DNA of 64,000 nucleotides. Origin: Charina bottae (taxonomy: Eukaryota; Chordata; Lepidosauria; Squamata; Charinaidae). Made by a program: the position numbers and the translations under genes. The DNA lies in NCBI GenBank assembly GCA_023362775.1, contig JALMGJ010000003.1, forward strand, positions 79,711,355 through 79,775,354. Direction: 5' to 3'. Below the pieces are notes generated by a model. The model saw only the letters and a list, made by a program, of their open reading frames with translations. It made no database searches and had not been told where the DNA came from. Every line of letters starts with the position of its first letter. Position 1 is the stretch's first letter. Below, piece by piece: positions 22,951 through 33,769 of the stretch.

Positions 22951-24570
22951 GATAAGGATATTTGTATTAAACCTATGTGAACCAAGTCAGCTTCACTTTG
23001 ATGAGGTGATTTGGGCCACTGGAGACAACCTAATTCACTTTACCAAAAAGGCTACCCAATTCATCTGAACATTGTCCTCTCACTGCAAGTTTCTGTCACT
23101 CAGAATTACAGGGTTATCTATGGAAAAAAGAATTGGAATATCCCATTTTGGGGAATCAATCAATCAATCCAGTTGTTAAGAAACATGAAATATATTTCTT
23201 ATAATTTAAAATGAAATCAGTTCTTCAGAAAATATTACTTCTTGTTTATTGGACCCCTCAAAGAATGTTTAAAAAGGGATGGACATTAGATTTAGTATGT
23301 TGATATTATACTAAATTTTAAGGTTCTTTAACTATATCTGGTCTTGTCCATCTATGACCTTGTTTTGGTTTCAATTCACTACATATTAAGGATCTGGATG
23401 TTGAACTATATTCATTAAACATAGATTTTGTCATCTCATGAAGAGCTTTGGTTCAGTCAAGCTTGTGGCAAGGCAAAGAAGATAATTTTACATAACTGGA
23501 AAGAAACAATCCTGATTTTAAGAAATGGATCCAGCATAAGAGTTTGTTACCTAATTTTGATAGATGTGTCCTAAAAATAAGAAGATAACACAATGTATTT
23601 TTTATGATCTAGATTTAATAAGCTCAGTGATTGAGTTAATTTTATATGAATCTTTTTTCTATTAATTAGTTTTCTTTTTCTATTTTTGGCACATTTACTT
23701 TACTTTAATCCCTATAATATATCTAGGGATTTTTTCTTCACTGTATAATCAGTCCTGATCTTTTTTTCCTATTACTGGAGCAGGTTTTTGTTTTTTTGTA
23801 ATTTCACCATTTATAAAAATAATAATTAAAAACCACAAAATTGTCTGAAGCATGCACCAAACACGGCTAGCTTGAAATACGTTTGGCGTGTACAAGGGGT
23901 ATTCATGCTGACCAGGCTACAGGCAATTCAAGGCATTCATCTAAACAATCCACTCTAGAATAAATTCACCAAATGGGTGCAAGTGGGTGCAAACAGAATG
24001 GGAAAGGGGGGCAGGGGGGCTTACCAACTGGCCATCTTCTCTGTGTCTGCTGGCTAACATCCTTACCCAGTTGACCCTGGGGGATGCAGTGACTTTGCCC
24101 AGTCATTTCCCTACAGCACCAGGTGGCCAAAAGTCCTAGTCAACAAATTGTGAGTGAGGAAAACTGGCAGAAGGATGTTGTGGCCAGGAATTTTGGCCAG
24201 CCAGGACCAGAGTGAGGGAAATGTAACATATCTAGTTTATATTATCTCAGAACATGCTCTGGGATATTCCCTGGACGTGCTGGAGTCATCCAGCCTAGGA
24301 GATCCCTCAGCCAGCACTGCAGAAGGCTTTCCTCAAGCTTTTCATAAACTCTATGAAAGAAAGCTGAAGCAAAGAGAAGATGTCATTTTGTTTTGTCATA
24401 ACAAAAGACAAAACCATAGATATAACAAAAGAGTGCATAAACCTCTATTGCTTCTCAAAACAAGCTCAAATGGATGTTTTATTGTAAGTTTTATCAAAGT
24501 GAACCATTCCTTCAAAACTTCACATGGCCCTCTGACAACAAAGATCAGAACAGTTAAAGTAATAATCTTA
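22951..24570. other. No recognisable feature
   Basis: AT-rich, with runs of T and A near 23640-23830. A 144-codon plus-strand frame at 24154-24588 has no recognisable domain. No repeat family identified. Confidence 0.4.
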
Positions 24571-24574
24571 TCTC

Positions 24575-24850
24575 TTTTTTTGCAATAATTTTATTGAAGA
24601 ATATATTATACAAATAAAACTAATACAATCTACATTATATGTATAATTATATATAAAAAAGAAAAAAAGATTTTTTAAAACTAAAAAGGGCAGAAAAAGA
24701 AGAAAAAAGAGGAAAAAAGAGAAAAAGAACCCCCCTTCATCCCCAGAAAGTATAATCAACATATAAGAACTTATCACTATCTCTTAAAATAAAACCAACC
24801 ATCTCTTCATCCCATATCTCACCCCATTCTCTGTAAACCAATCTTTGCTC
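24575..24850 (-). repeat. Probable L1 3' UTR fragment
   Basis: Inverted, it reads as a very A/T-rich 3' UTR with a polyadenylation-type aataaaatt and a short A-rich tail (the T run at 24574-24581). It resembles in composition the 3' ends of the two L1 copies at 31.2-31.8 and 59.6-60.0 kb. There is no coding part, so the assignment is tentative. Confidence 0.35.
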
Positions 24851-25129
24851 GATGGAATCCTGCGACTCCCAGACAATTGCAAGCCGGCCACAAAAACGTT
24901 GGTTCCTGCCATCTGCTCACAAAAAACAGCTGTCCAGAGTACATGTACAAGTACAATCTTGAGACCTCTCCTTTCTCTGGAGGGATTTCAGCAGTCCAGA
25001 TCCAGCATTTGGATGCTGTTTTCAGCCGTAATGTTCTCCCTCTAGAAGAAAGAAGACAGATGCTGTAGAGCCAGCTCCTAAGACTATCATAGACTGTAAG
25101 AAGAAATAGCCAATCAATCCTGGATGAAA

Positions 25130-25390
25130 TAAAGACTGACTGCCAGGATCAGAAAGCAGAAAATACCTATGATGGGCAGATAATGCAAGCAGAAGAAAGA
25201 TTAGAAAAAAAACAACTATGCTTGGCAAGATTAGGGGAAGCTGAAGAAAGGAAGACAACAAATAAATGGATAGACAAGATAAATTACAGGACTGTCCTTG
25301 GACAAGCTAGAGATTATTACTAGGCTCAGGACAAGATGGGGAACATTTGCCCATTCAGGCATCAGAAGTCAAACCCAACTTGATCACACT
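25130..25390 (+). pseudogene. Possible RTE-type LINE 3' coding relic
   Basis: Interrupted plus-strand frames read LGKIRGS, then a basic RKEDNK stretch, MDRQDK and finally SEVKPNL. This arrangement is similar to the C-terminal end of RTE-type LINE proteins (LGK-x-GKRKRGRP ... W-x-D ... V-x-KSR). No catalytic region is present and the identity is weak. Confidence 0.35.
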
Positions 25391-25417
25391 TAACTAATTC
25401 ACATAGGAGAAAGTTTT

Positions 25418-26007
25418 TCTTTATTCATTCAGTCGGTTCTGACTCTTCGTGACTTCATGGACCAGCCCACGCCAGAGCTTCCTTTTGGCCGTTGCCATCC
25501 CCAGCTCCCTCAAGGTCGAGTCCATCACCTCCAAAATAACTTCCACCTTCAGAATATCATCCATCAATCTTGCCCTTGGTCAGCCCCTCTTCCTTTTACC
25601 TTCCACTTTCCCTAGCATCAGCATATTCTCCAGGGCATCCTGTCTTCTCATTATGTGGCCAAAGTACTTCAGTTTTGCCTTTAATATCATTCCTTCAAGT
25701 GAACAGTCTGGCTTTATTTCCTGGAGTATGGACTGGTCTGATCTTCTTGCAGTCCAAGGCACTCAGAATTTTCCTCCAACATCACAGTTCAAAAGCATCT
25801 ATCTTCCTTCGCTCAGCCTTCCTTATGGTCAGCCATAGGTTACTACGGGGAATACCATTGCTTTAACTATGCAGACCTTTGTTGTCAGTGTGATGTCTCT
25901 ACTCTTAACTATTTTATTGAGATTTGTTATTGTTCTCCTCCCAAGAAGTAGACGTTTTCTGATTTCCTGGCTGCGGTCAGAGTCTGCAGTAATCTTTGCG
26001 CTAGAAA
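25418..26007 (-). mobile_element. 5'-truncated BovB 3' end
   Basis: About 590 bp closely match the first 640 bp of the 18-21 kb BovB in the same orientation, from the tail through the WTARRSDQS and LKYFGHIMRRQD coding blocks. The frame is broken: there is a short insertion near 25535, small deletions around 25770 and 25830, and truncation at 26007 within the sequence that reads gcagtaatctttgcg in the full copy. It belongs to the same lineage as that copy and not to the ruminant-like copy at 2.8 kb. No clean TSD was found. Confidence 0.9.
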
Positions 26008-26171
26008 AGGGAGAGAAACAAATGTAAAGGGAAAGCAGGAGACAAGAAATAAGACATATCTTATTACATGCAGGAGGTGGCCAAAACTATACTTGATAAT
26101 TGCAGGAGCTGTAGTTGTAGGAAGAATGAAAGCCTCACAATTACATGGAGGAAAACAATTATTTAAGTGAA

Positions 26172-26351
26172 AGAAAGCTGGGTGACCTTGGGCCAGTCAC
26201 TCTCTCTCAGCCCAACTCACCTCACAGAGTTGCTGTTGTGGGGAAAATAGGAGGAGGAAGGAGTATTTGATATGTTTGCCACCTTGAGTTATTTATAAAA
26301 AATAATAAAGGCGGGATAGAAAATAAAATAAATAAATAAATAAATAAATAA
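26172..26351 (+). repeat. SINE body and tail, head missing
   Basis: Plus-strand copy of the SINE at 151-372, lacking the tRNA-like promoter. It starts at the gaaagctgggtgacc block, continues through cagcccaactcacctcac and ends ttatttataaaaaataataa with an (ataa)n microsatellite tail at about 26326-26351. Confidence 0.8.
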
Positions 26352-27644
26352 AAGAAAGAGCCATAGAACCTTCCTGAATATAAAATGTAGGGCAACCTTT
26401 CTACCTGAAAGATTAGATACAGAATTACTATTTATATTTTACTTATATTGATTGAAAAGTTACTAAATATTCATCTTGAAATGTGTTAGCATTATTTCAT
26501 ATCATCAGTGGGATATATGAGGATTAGTGATGATGAATTCCTTAAGTCAAGATGCAATCTGGGGCTATTGGATGTAGGCTTCCAATTTCTCTGTCTGCAC
26601 AGGTACAGCCATCACTTTTTTATTTTCTTTCACCTTTAAATTCTGCTAGATTGTAGTAATAGTTTTGAAGTCTTGATTTCCTACCAGCAAAAAATAAAAT
26701 AAAAATCCAGATATTCTAGTAACACTCAACAAATTATTAAACCACTGCTTTATTATTAAACCAGTGCTTGGAGAACCAGGGCCCTAGAACTGCTACTGGA
26801 TGCAAACCATCACAAACATCAAGCATTATGGACAACTGCCAGAGATAGGGGGAGCCATATATATTAAAACTCACCTTCTATTAAACTATAAAAAGCCATT
26901 GTAGTTAATAATTTAAGAGCACTGTGGGCACCCAAATTTAAGTATTTAAATTTAATCCATGAAGCCCATTTGATGATCTTAGGACACATACCAAATCAAA
27001 CCATGGATTAATTGCTGTGCGATTCCCACACTTGGGCCTTGTATCTCTTCCAAATGACGGCAGAATCCAGTGCAATATGGACAGGTTGTTTTGGGTTTGG
27101 AGGGGTCTGTCGCTCACATTAATTCCATGCATCTCTCAAATATGTTCTACAGAAGATCAATATGTTGGATGGAGGGACAATGCTTGTGCACCAAATAGAA
27201 GCTCAGGTAATGTTTTGGTAGAGAGGCAAAAATGGGGCTAACAAATCCATACTTGAAACAGAGGAGCCCAATCCTGACTTTTGAATGGGTGGCAAGATTA
27301 CAGGGAGATAAGTAAAAAGAGAGGGAGAAGACATGTTTGGCACAATATAACCACTGCACTGTTATCACATCTCACTGTTGTTCAGTGAGTGGTTGTATGT
27401 ATGATAACACTTCCTCCAAATGATCACATTGATAAAAAAAATAATCACATTATTATTTAATTCACCATCATTATTCTGATTCAACGGTTTATTCACTCTT
27501 ACTAAATCTGTTATTCAACTTCCCATTCCTCTCCTTTCCTATCACTTCCTCCCTTTATTTCATAACATATTCTTCTCCCTCATTCAGTCCTTAATTACTT
27601 TAATTTCTATTCTTTCATTTAAATACTTTTGCAAACATTGTTTG
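26352..27644. other. No recognisable feature
   Basis: No gene or repeat family identified. The short open frames around 26938-27368 overlap each other on both strands and carry no motif. Confidence 0.4.
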
Positions 27645-28040
27645 TTTATTTATTTATCTGTCAGATTTATATAGCTTCCCTTCTCACATACAAGTGACTC
27701 TGGGCAACGTACAACAAAGCTAAAAAAACAATTAGTTAATAAATGCCAAACAATTGTTGGTATTATTTTTATTATTATTAAAAACATTAAATCTATAAAA
27801 ACAAAGCTAAAAGGAAAGAAATATTGGGCAAAGAAATGTTAATAATAATGGAGCCACCTCAATAGTTCACCAGTCCCCTGAGGTCCCCAGGCCTGATGGC
27901 ACAACCAGGTTTTGAAGGACCTCCAGAAAGTCAGAAGTGATAAAGCCAGCCTGACTTTGCTGGGGAAGATATTCCATAAAGCGGGTGCCACAGCAGAAAA
28001 GGCCCACCGCCTAGGACCCACCAAATATAGCTCCCTAGCC
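27645..28040 (-). pseudogene. L2 LINE 3' end with RT C-terminus
   Basis: On the minus strand the coding end reads GPRRWAFSAVAPALWN then RLALSLLTFWRSFKTWL, the conserved C-terminus of L2/CR1-clade reverse transcriptases. It is followed by the 3' UTR and ends in a ttta-repeat tail (27645-27660) next to the gactctgggcaacgtac block. This joins the short tail cassettes elsewhere in the window to L2. Only the last 60-70 residues of the protein remain. Confidence 0.75.
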
Positions 28041-28164
28041 AATGAGACTCACAGCATGCTCTGTTATGTTTATAGTAATGTTTATTTGTCTTGTATATCC
28101 TTGCAAATAATGTCCACTTTCTTATTTTGTCCATACCAATAAGTGTATATGCACTACAATCTAT

Positions 28165-28602
28165 GAATAACATTGACAAACTGGAGAAGAACCAAATTGA
28201 TAAAAGGCCTGGAAAAGAAAAGAAAAATGAAAAACAGTTTGAAATGTTGGATATGTTTAGCCTGGAGAAAAGAAGACTGCAGGGAGACATGAAATTGTGT
28301 TCAGGTATCTGAAGAGCTGACACATAGAAGATGTGGCAGAATTGTTCAGAAGACCGAGCAAAGGAAAGAAACTTTAAAATTAAGTATAATTCAGTTGAAA
28401 CAATTCCTTATGATAAAAGCCGTTCAACAATTCAACAGACTGCCTTGGAAAGTGGTGGACACTCTGCTGACAGTGCTTAAACCAAGGCTGGATGGTCATC
28501 TTTCAGAATGCTGTAGTGGTGAATTCCTGCATTAGGCTAGGGATTAGATTAGATGATCTCCAAGGTACTCTACAATCTTTACATTCTATCATTCTATATG
28601 CT
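28165..28602 (+). repeat. CR1 LINE 3' end
   Basis: The sequence runs tttagcctggagaaaagaag, then atctgaagagctg, then cagactgccttggaaagtgg and ttagattagatgatctcc. It ends in two copies of an octamer of the attctat(g/c/a) type at about 28582-28598. That ending and order are diagnostic of CR1 elements, whose 3' end is an octamer microsatellite instead of poly(A). It is an old copy with no open coding frame. Confidence 0.85.
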
Positions 28603-30005
28603 GTGATAATATTAAACAGTGATACCCACCATCCAAACCACTTGACCCTATTCACAATCCTGCAAAGGATTTTTTTATGCTAATGGAAGAGCTCCAAGTT
28701 TTTTTATAACATACAGGATTTGGGAATGAGTTAGGATGACTTACCCCTAGACATACACAAGGCACTTAGAGCCCCTTTCTGCACTGTGGGATCCAGCCTT
28801 GAAATAGCCTTGAAGAGCCTGAATTTAAATGATGGCTTACAAACTAGAATATATGGTTCACAAAAGACACTGCCAAAACCAAGTACACCAGTTTCAGAGT
28901 GATGTATGTTCTAGGTTCACCTCTCAACCAACTTAACTCACAAGTCTGTTAGATGAATAAAAGGAAGAACTATGTACACTCTTTGGAGGAAAGGTGGGGT
29001 ACAAATGGGGGAAAAAAAACAGTGAAAATATGGATATTTTAATAATGCAATCACTGACAATTCCATACCCATCCAGCAATTCTAGAGACATACTGTTTTA
29101 CCTCCCTCTCTTGGTGTGATGCCCTTGATCCGTTGACTATTAAATCAGCTCAGCGCAATACTTTGATTAACATAGTTTGCAGTTCCCTGTGAGTTTAACA
29201 GACTGACGGGATGTTCCTTCCTGGCACCATGGCAGGATGGCATGGGTGACATCCTGACACTTGGTAGAACTTCTTTGCTCAGAAAGTTGTTGAAACAGTT
29301 ATGATATTTAAAATTCTAGCCATGACCTTTTGGACAGACTCTCTCTGGCTCTCATCATTTCTGTGAATTTAATGGAAAAACAGTTATAGGGCAGATCCCA
29401 TTATTGCCTCTGACTCCTGACTTATTTAATGTATAATGACATTTTGTGTCACTATAGAGATTAACTTTGGAGAAAGGAAGCTCTAACATTCTGGGAAGTG
29501 TATTAACTGGATTAGGAAAGCCACTTAAATGCTTTTCTAAACCATGCTACAATTGAAACAAGAAAATAAGGTAAGTGGAAAAATAATGAAAAAGTCAGAG
29601 AGTTTACAGGCAAGTGAACTGAAGAGATATGGTCAATGCACCAAATAGTGTGTCAACATGCTTCAGACAAGGAGATATTTGTTCCAGTGATTCTATTTTT
29701 GATTATCATGATCAATTTTTTGCAAGGTACCAAATATATGTGTATATATGTACACACACACAAACATCACACTGCTGTGACTGAAGGTTCAACACTCACT
29801 TTGAACATAACAAATGCTTATTACTGTGGTTCAGAAGAGATGTACCCTGCATTTAGCTAATGCTTTTTGTGTCCAAGATCATACTTGACTTGCCAGAGCT
29901 ATTTTTTCTTCAGGGACATTATTCTGAGGATCAAACTGTACATGTGACATTGTTCATAGTTTGAATAATGGTTTGCCATTATTCATGGACTATGCCATCT
30001 TTGAC
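28603..30005. other. No recognisable feature
   Basis: AT-rich DNA without recognised genes or repeats. A (ta/tg/ca)-rich run lies at about 29736-29766. Confidence 0.4.
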
Positions 30006-30082
30006 TATGCCAAACAGACCCATTGTGCAACTTGGGGGTCCTCCTGGACTCACAACTCCTGCTCAAAGAGCAGGTGGCAGTC
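30006..30082 (+). repeat. L2 LINE fragment, left part of a split copy
   Basis: The stretch cttgggggtcctcctggac followed by cacaactcctgctc and caggtggcag matches the L2 coding segment at about 40150-40210. The matching continuation resumes at 32709 (aggagggcctttgcacag), so one L2 copy has been split by the element between. Confidence 0.7.
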
Positions 30083-30264
30083 TGTCCTGTTCCAACTAAG
30101 ACTTGACACAGGAAGCGATCAGTAAACAATCCTTTTATTTATCAGTAAAATATACAATAAATTCACGCTGGCTGATAGCTCACTCGCACGTAGTCGTAGC
30201 GATGTGCAGTGACGGATATGGCACGGGAAGGTGGTCCATGTGGCGGCAAGGTGAGATCCGGAGT

Positions 30265-30480
30265 GAGGCCAGAGCGGCCTCCAGGCAGGGCTTAGAATCA
30301 GAGTCCACCATGGTAACAAGGCAAGGCATGGAAGGAAAGTCCTGCATGGCTACAAGGCAAGGCTTGGAAGTGGGATCCGGTGTGGCAGCAAGGCAAGGCT
30401 TGAAATCGGAAGCCAGCGTGGCAACAAGATGAGGCATGGAGAAGCAGTCCGGTGCGGCAGCAAGGACAGGCTTGGAAACT
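30265..30480. repeat. VNTR of the LTR-like element, left part
   Basis: Imperfect 36-39 bp units built around caaggcaaggcttgg and gtggcaacaaggc, cut off at 30480 by the L1 insertion. The open frames that run through it simply translate the repeats. Confidence 0.85.
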
Positions 30481-31945
30481 TTCATAAAATAAAATAAAAT
30501 AAAATCAATTCATAAAAGATCAAAATAATTGGGACAATATATTAGAACGAGACAATGACCACTTGATATCAAAAATTTACAAGATATTATTGGAAATGAA
30601 AACTAAAGATATAAAAATTAAAAATTATATGAAGAAATGGGAAGAAGATTTAGGTATAGAAATTACATATGAGCAGTGGCAAAAAATTTGGTCAAAAAAT
30701 ATAAAATTCACCCTAAGTAATAGTTTAAGGGAAAACATATACAAAATGATATATAGATGGTACCTACCACCTGAGGTGCTATTTAAATCAAAAATTAGAA
30801 ATACGAATGTCTGTTGGAAATGCAAAAAAAAAAAGAGGATCTTTTTACCACATATGGTGGCTATGTGACAAAGCAAGAAAATATTGGACTAAAATAAATA
30901 CATATATAAAAGAAATGTTAGGTAAAGATATACAAATGAAACCAGAAATCTACCTACTAGGCAAAACTGAGGATAACATGAATAAAAGACAAAAGACATT
31001 ATTTTTATATTTAAGTACAGCAGCAAGAGTAAAATATGCGCAATTATGGAAGGAAGAAAATGTACCAACAAAAGAAGACTGGATTATGAAATTAATGGAA
31101 TTAATGCAAGCAGACAGATTAGCTAACCTAATAAAAGGGAAAGAAATAGGGAAGCATAAAGAGATATAGGACCCTTTTACAGAGTATCTTAAAAAGGAAT
31201 ACAATATTAAATAGATATATATGTAATTATACAACTATAAATAAAAATATAGTAAGGGGGGGGGGAAATAAGGAAATATAGAAAGTAAGAGAGAAAATGT
31301 ATACAAATCAGTTACATTTAATGTTCTGAGTTAAGAAAGCCGGAAGTAATTTTAAAGGTGTATGAATATGTAGTATGTATGTGTAGGTAGTATAGGTTAA
31401 GTCTTTAAAAATTAAGAAAGGAAAAATGCATAAGAGAATAATAGAATAAGTATATATATATATATAGAAACATAAAAATGAAAGAAAGGAATTAAAGAAC
31501 TAAAAATAGATTAAAAAGATAAGGGAGGGATTTTGCGGATTAAGAGATATGTAGTAGTGGGAGAGGAGTAAGGGAGGTAAGAAGGTAGGAAGGAAAAAGA
31601 AAGTAGAAAGGGATAAATAGAATTGAAAGATCGGAATATATAAAAGACTAGAAATAAAAATTTATAAGTTATAAGACTATGAAAATATGCAATTGATGGA
31701 ATGCCTAAGTGTAAATGAGATATGTTTTATGTAAAATGTAAATGTCTGTGTTAAATGTTAAATGTAAATAAAGTTTATTTTTTAACTAAAAAAAACAAAC
31801 AAACAAACAAACAATTTTTTTGCCAAATGATTTTTGATCTAATGCATGTTGGTTTGCTTGTGAAATAAAAAAAAAACCCTAATTGTAAAGTACTTTTACG
31901 ATTAAATGTCTCAGAATGAAAAAAAAAAAAAAAAAAAAGGAAACT
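30474..31945 (+). mobile_element. 5'-truncated L1 with TSD and probable 3' transduction
   Basis: The insertion at 30481-31938 is bounded by ggaaact (30474-30480 and 31939-31945) and divides the VNTR of the LTR-like element. It starts with an odd (aaaat)n run (30484-30504), then the last third of L1 ORF2. The L1 3' UTR ends at a signal aataaa (31767-31772) and an A-rich, (aaac)n tail (31788-31813). About 105 bp of unrelated sequence follows, then attaaa (31901-31906) and a second, pure tail of 20 A (31919-31938). Two signal-plus-tail units in series are the mark of read-through transcription and transduction. Confidence 0.75.
30563..31169 (+). pseudogene. L1 ORF2 C-terminal fragment
   Basis: The frame gives YEQWQKIWSKNIKFTL, RENIYKMIYRWYLPP, then after a frameshift in an A run at about 30822-30836 it continues GSFYHIWWLCDKARKYW and ends GKHKEI. 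The CWKC...H...C arrangement with the aromatic-rich HIWW stretch is the cysteine-rich end of L1 ORF2. Reverse transcriptase and endonuclease are absent through 5' truncation. The protein differs clearly from the L1 at 58-60 kb, so two L1 subfamilies are present. Confidence 0.8.
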
Positions 31946-32345
31946 GAAACTGAAACCTGCGTGGCAACAAGACAAGACACAGAGAAGCAGTCCTGCACGG
32001 CAGCAAGGCAAGGCTTGAAAATGGAATCCGGTGCAGCAACAAGGCAAGGCGCGAAGAGACAATCCTGCGTGGCAGCAAGGCAAGGCTTGGAAGCGGGGTC
32101 TGGAGCAGCAATGGGACGAGGCGTGGAGAGGCGGTCTTGCGCGGCAGCAACGCAAGACTTAGAGACGGGATCTGGTGTGGCAGCAAGGCAAGGCTTAGAG
32201 GCAGGATCCAGTGTGGCAGCAAGGCAAGGCTCCATGGTGGGGTCCGGCATGGTAACAGGGCAAGGCATGGGAGGAAGGTCCGGCGTGGCAGCAAGGCAAA
32301 GCTCAGAGGTGGGATCTGGTGCAGCAGCAAGGCAAGGCTTGGGGT
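31946..32345. repeat. VNTR of the LTR-like element, right part
   Basis: About ten imperfect units with gtggcagcaaggcaagg cores. It is the continuation of the repeat at 30265-30480 across the L1. The open frames of 86-229 codons on both strands through this region are repeat translations rather than genes. Confidence 0.85.
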
Positions 32346-32708
32346 CTCGGCTCTTCTCGGTGGGAACAGGCATAGGCGTAGGCATAGGGCTGCATGAAAT
32401 GGTTGTCTCCGGCAACCTGGTTTGGTTTCTGGCACCTTTTAACCCTTTGATTTTCCCACCATTTATATGAAGGGACCAATCGCGCCTCTCACTTGTCAGC
32501 CCGTCTGTCCGCCCTCCTTTCTCGCATGCTGATAGGTGGCAGTGATTCCGCCCCCTGGCTTTCACCAATCAGCAGCTTAGGATCTTGCTGCCAAAAACTC
32601 TGTGCTGCTCCATCCCCTGGTTCAATTTTCATGCCTTCCTCAACCTTTCCCGCCTTTTCAACAGTTGGCTCTCCCTCCTCCGCCTCGGACTCAACCTCCA
32701 TCCTGACA

Positions 32709-32865
32709 CTAGGAGGGCCTTTGCACAGCTTTGTATTGTGTGCCAGTTGTGCCTATTCCTAGATCAGGGGGCTCTGCTCACAGTCATTCATGCCCTAGTC
32801 ACCTCCTGATTGGACTATTGTAATGCGCTCTACATGGGGCTGCCCTTCAAAAGTATACAGAAGTA
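32709..32865 (+). repeat. L2 LINE fragment, right part of a split copy
   Basis: It resumes the L2 coding sequence with RRAFAQL..., then LDQGALL and LDYCNALYMGLPFK after a stop, parallel to 40219-40350. It confirms that the LTR-like element was inserted into an older L2. Confidence 0.75.
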
Positions 32866-33708
32866 CTGAAGTATACAGAAGTACTGAAACTTCTATATGA
32901 TTTCATGATGGCAGACACTTTGAAGGCAAAATTTATTAAGTTTGTCATGATTTCAAATCTACATTTTAGCAGTTCAATCTGTAGAATTGTCCAGGGCCCT
33001 GTCTAAAATGTATTCAATGCAGTCAATTCTTAATATTAAAATATTTTTAAAACTTCATAAATGTCTTTCTTAGGTCAGAGACTTATTTCTGACACTGGAA
33101 ATGTCAGTTAAATATGTCTATTAAGGATGAAATAAATATCATTTGGAGTAGGCAGGCGATTTTCCCATATTGCATTTACATATATTACAAAGCCTGTGGG
33201 TTTGAAGCCTTCATCACATTTTTTAAATCACATATTAACATCTTGTGAGCTTTGACAATTTGAGATTTGGTATTGGAGCTGAACAGAGATAAGCTGATCA
33301 GGCTTGGAAGCTTGATTCAGAGCTTTGGAAACAGACAAATCCATAGTTCTGGAAACATCCTGATCCGATCTGGAATCAATGCCTAGATTGAGAGTTAGAT
33401 TAGAAATAACATATTTTCTTTTTATAATCTAGCATGAGAAAAACACAAATGGCTGTAATGTTTGTCGGAAAGGACCCTTTGAAGGAGAAATCAGTGCTGG
33501 AATTTTCAAAGTATGTTTTTCTAAAATATAGCATATCTTGAAGAAAAATATCTTTTTTTCTCCCATAATTTTGTTGTTTGGGGACAGGATATGACTAAAT
33601 TTATGGTGACCATGGGCCTGCAGAAACATTTGAGCCAAATTAAACAGGTAAAGAACAGCACATTTTATTTAAAAAAAGGATATTAATAGGAAATAATGAT
33701 GCCCTTCC
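32866..33708. other. No recognisable feature
   Basis: AT-rich, with short frames only. A 69-codon minus-strand frame (33429-33638) has no motif. Confidence 0.4.
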
Positions 33709-33769
33709 ATGAATGAATGAATGAATGAATGAATGAATGAATGAATGAATGAATGAATGAATGAATGAT
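33709..33769. repeat. Microsatellite (ATGA)n
   Basis: About fourteen uninterrupted gaat/atga tetranucleotide repeats. Confidence 0.97.

Larger units (their letters stand above)
30083..32708 (-). mobile_element. Solo-LTR-like element with internal VNTR, interrupted by L1
   Basis: On the minus strand it starts TGTCAGGATGG and ends GGAACAGGACA, the TG...CA ends expected of an LTR. Promoter-like signals follow in order: a CCAAT box (gcgattggtcc, near 32480), a TATA-like catataaatgg (about 32460-32470), then a CpG-rich transcribed region made of 36-39 bp repeats. Near the far end is an aataaa polyadenylation signal (about 30130-30140). Without the L1 insertion the length is about 1.2 kb. No adjoining gag-pol was found, so it looks like a solo LTR. 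The flanking L2 gives no certain TSD, and the ends are accurate to about 15 bp. Confidence 0.55.

Noticed and set aside
31879..32568. Open frames of up to 229 codons on both strands
   Set aside because: They translate the 36-39 bp VNTR of the LTR-like element and end in the L1 poly(A) tail. They are not genes.
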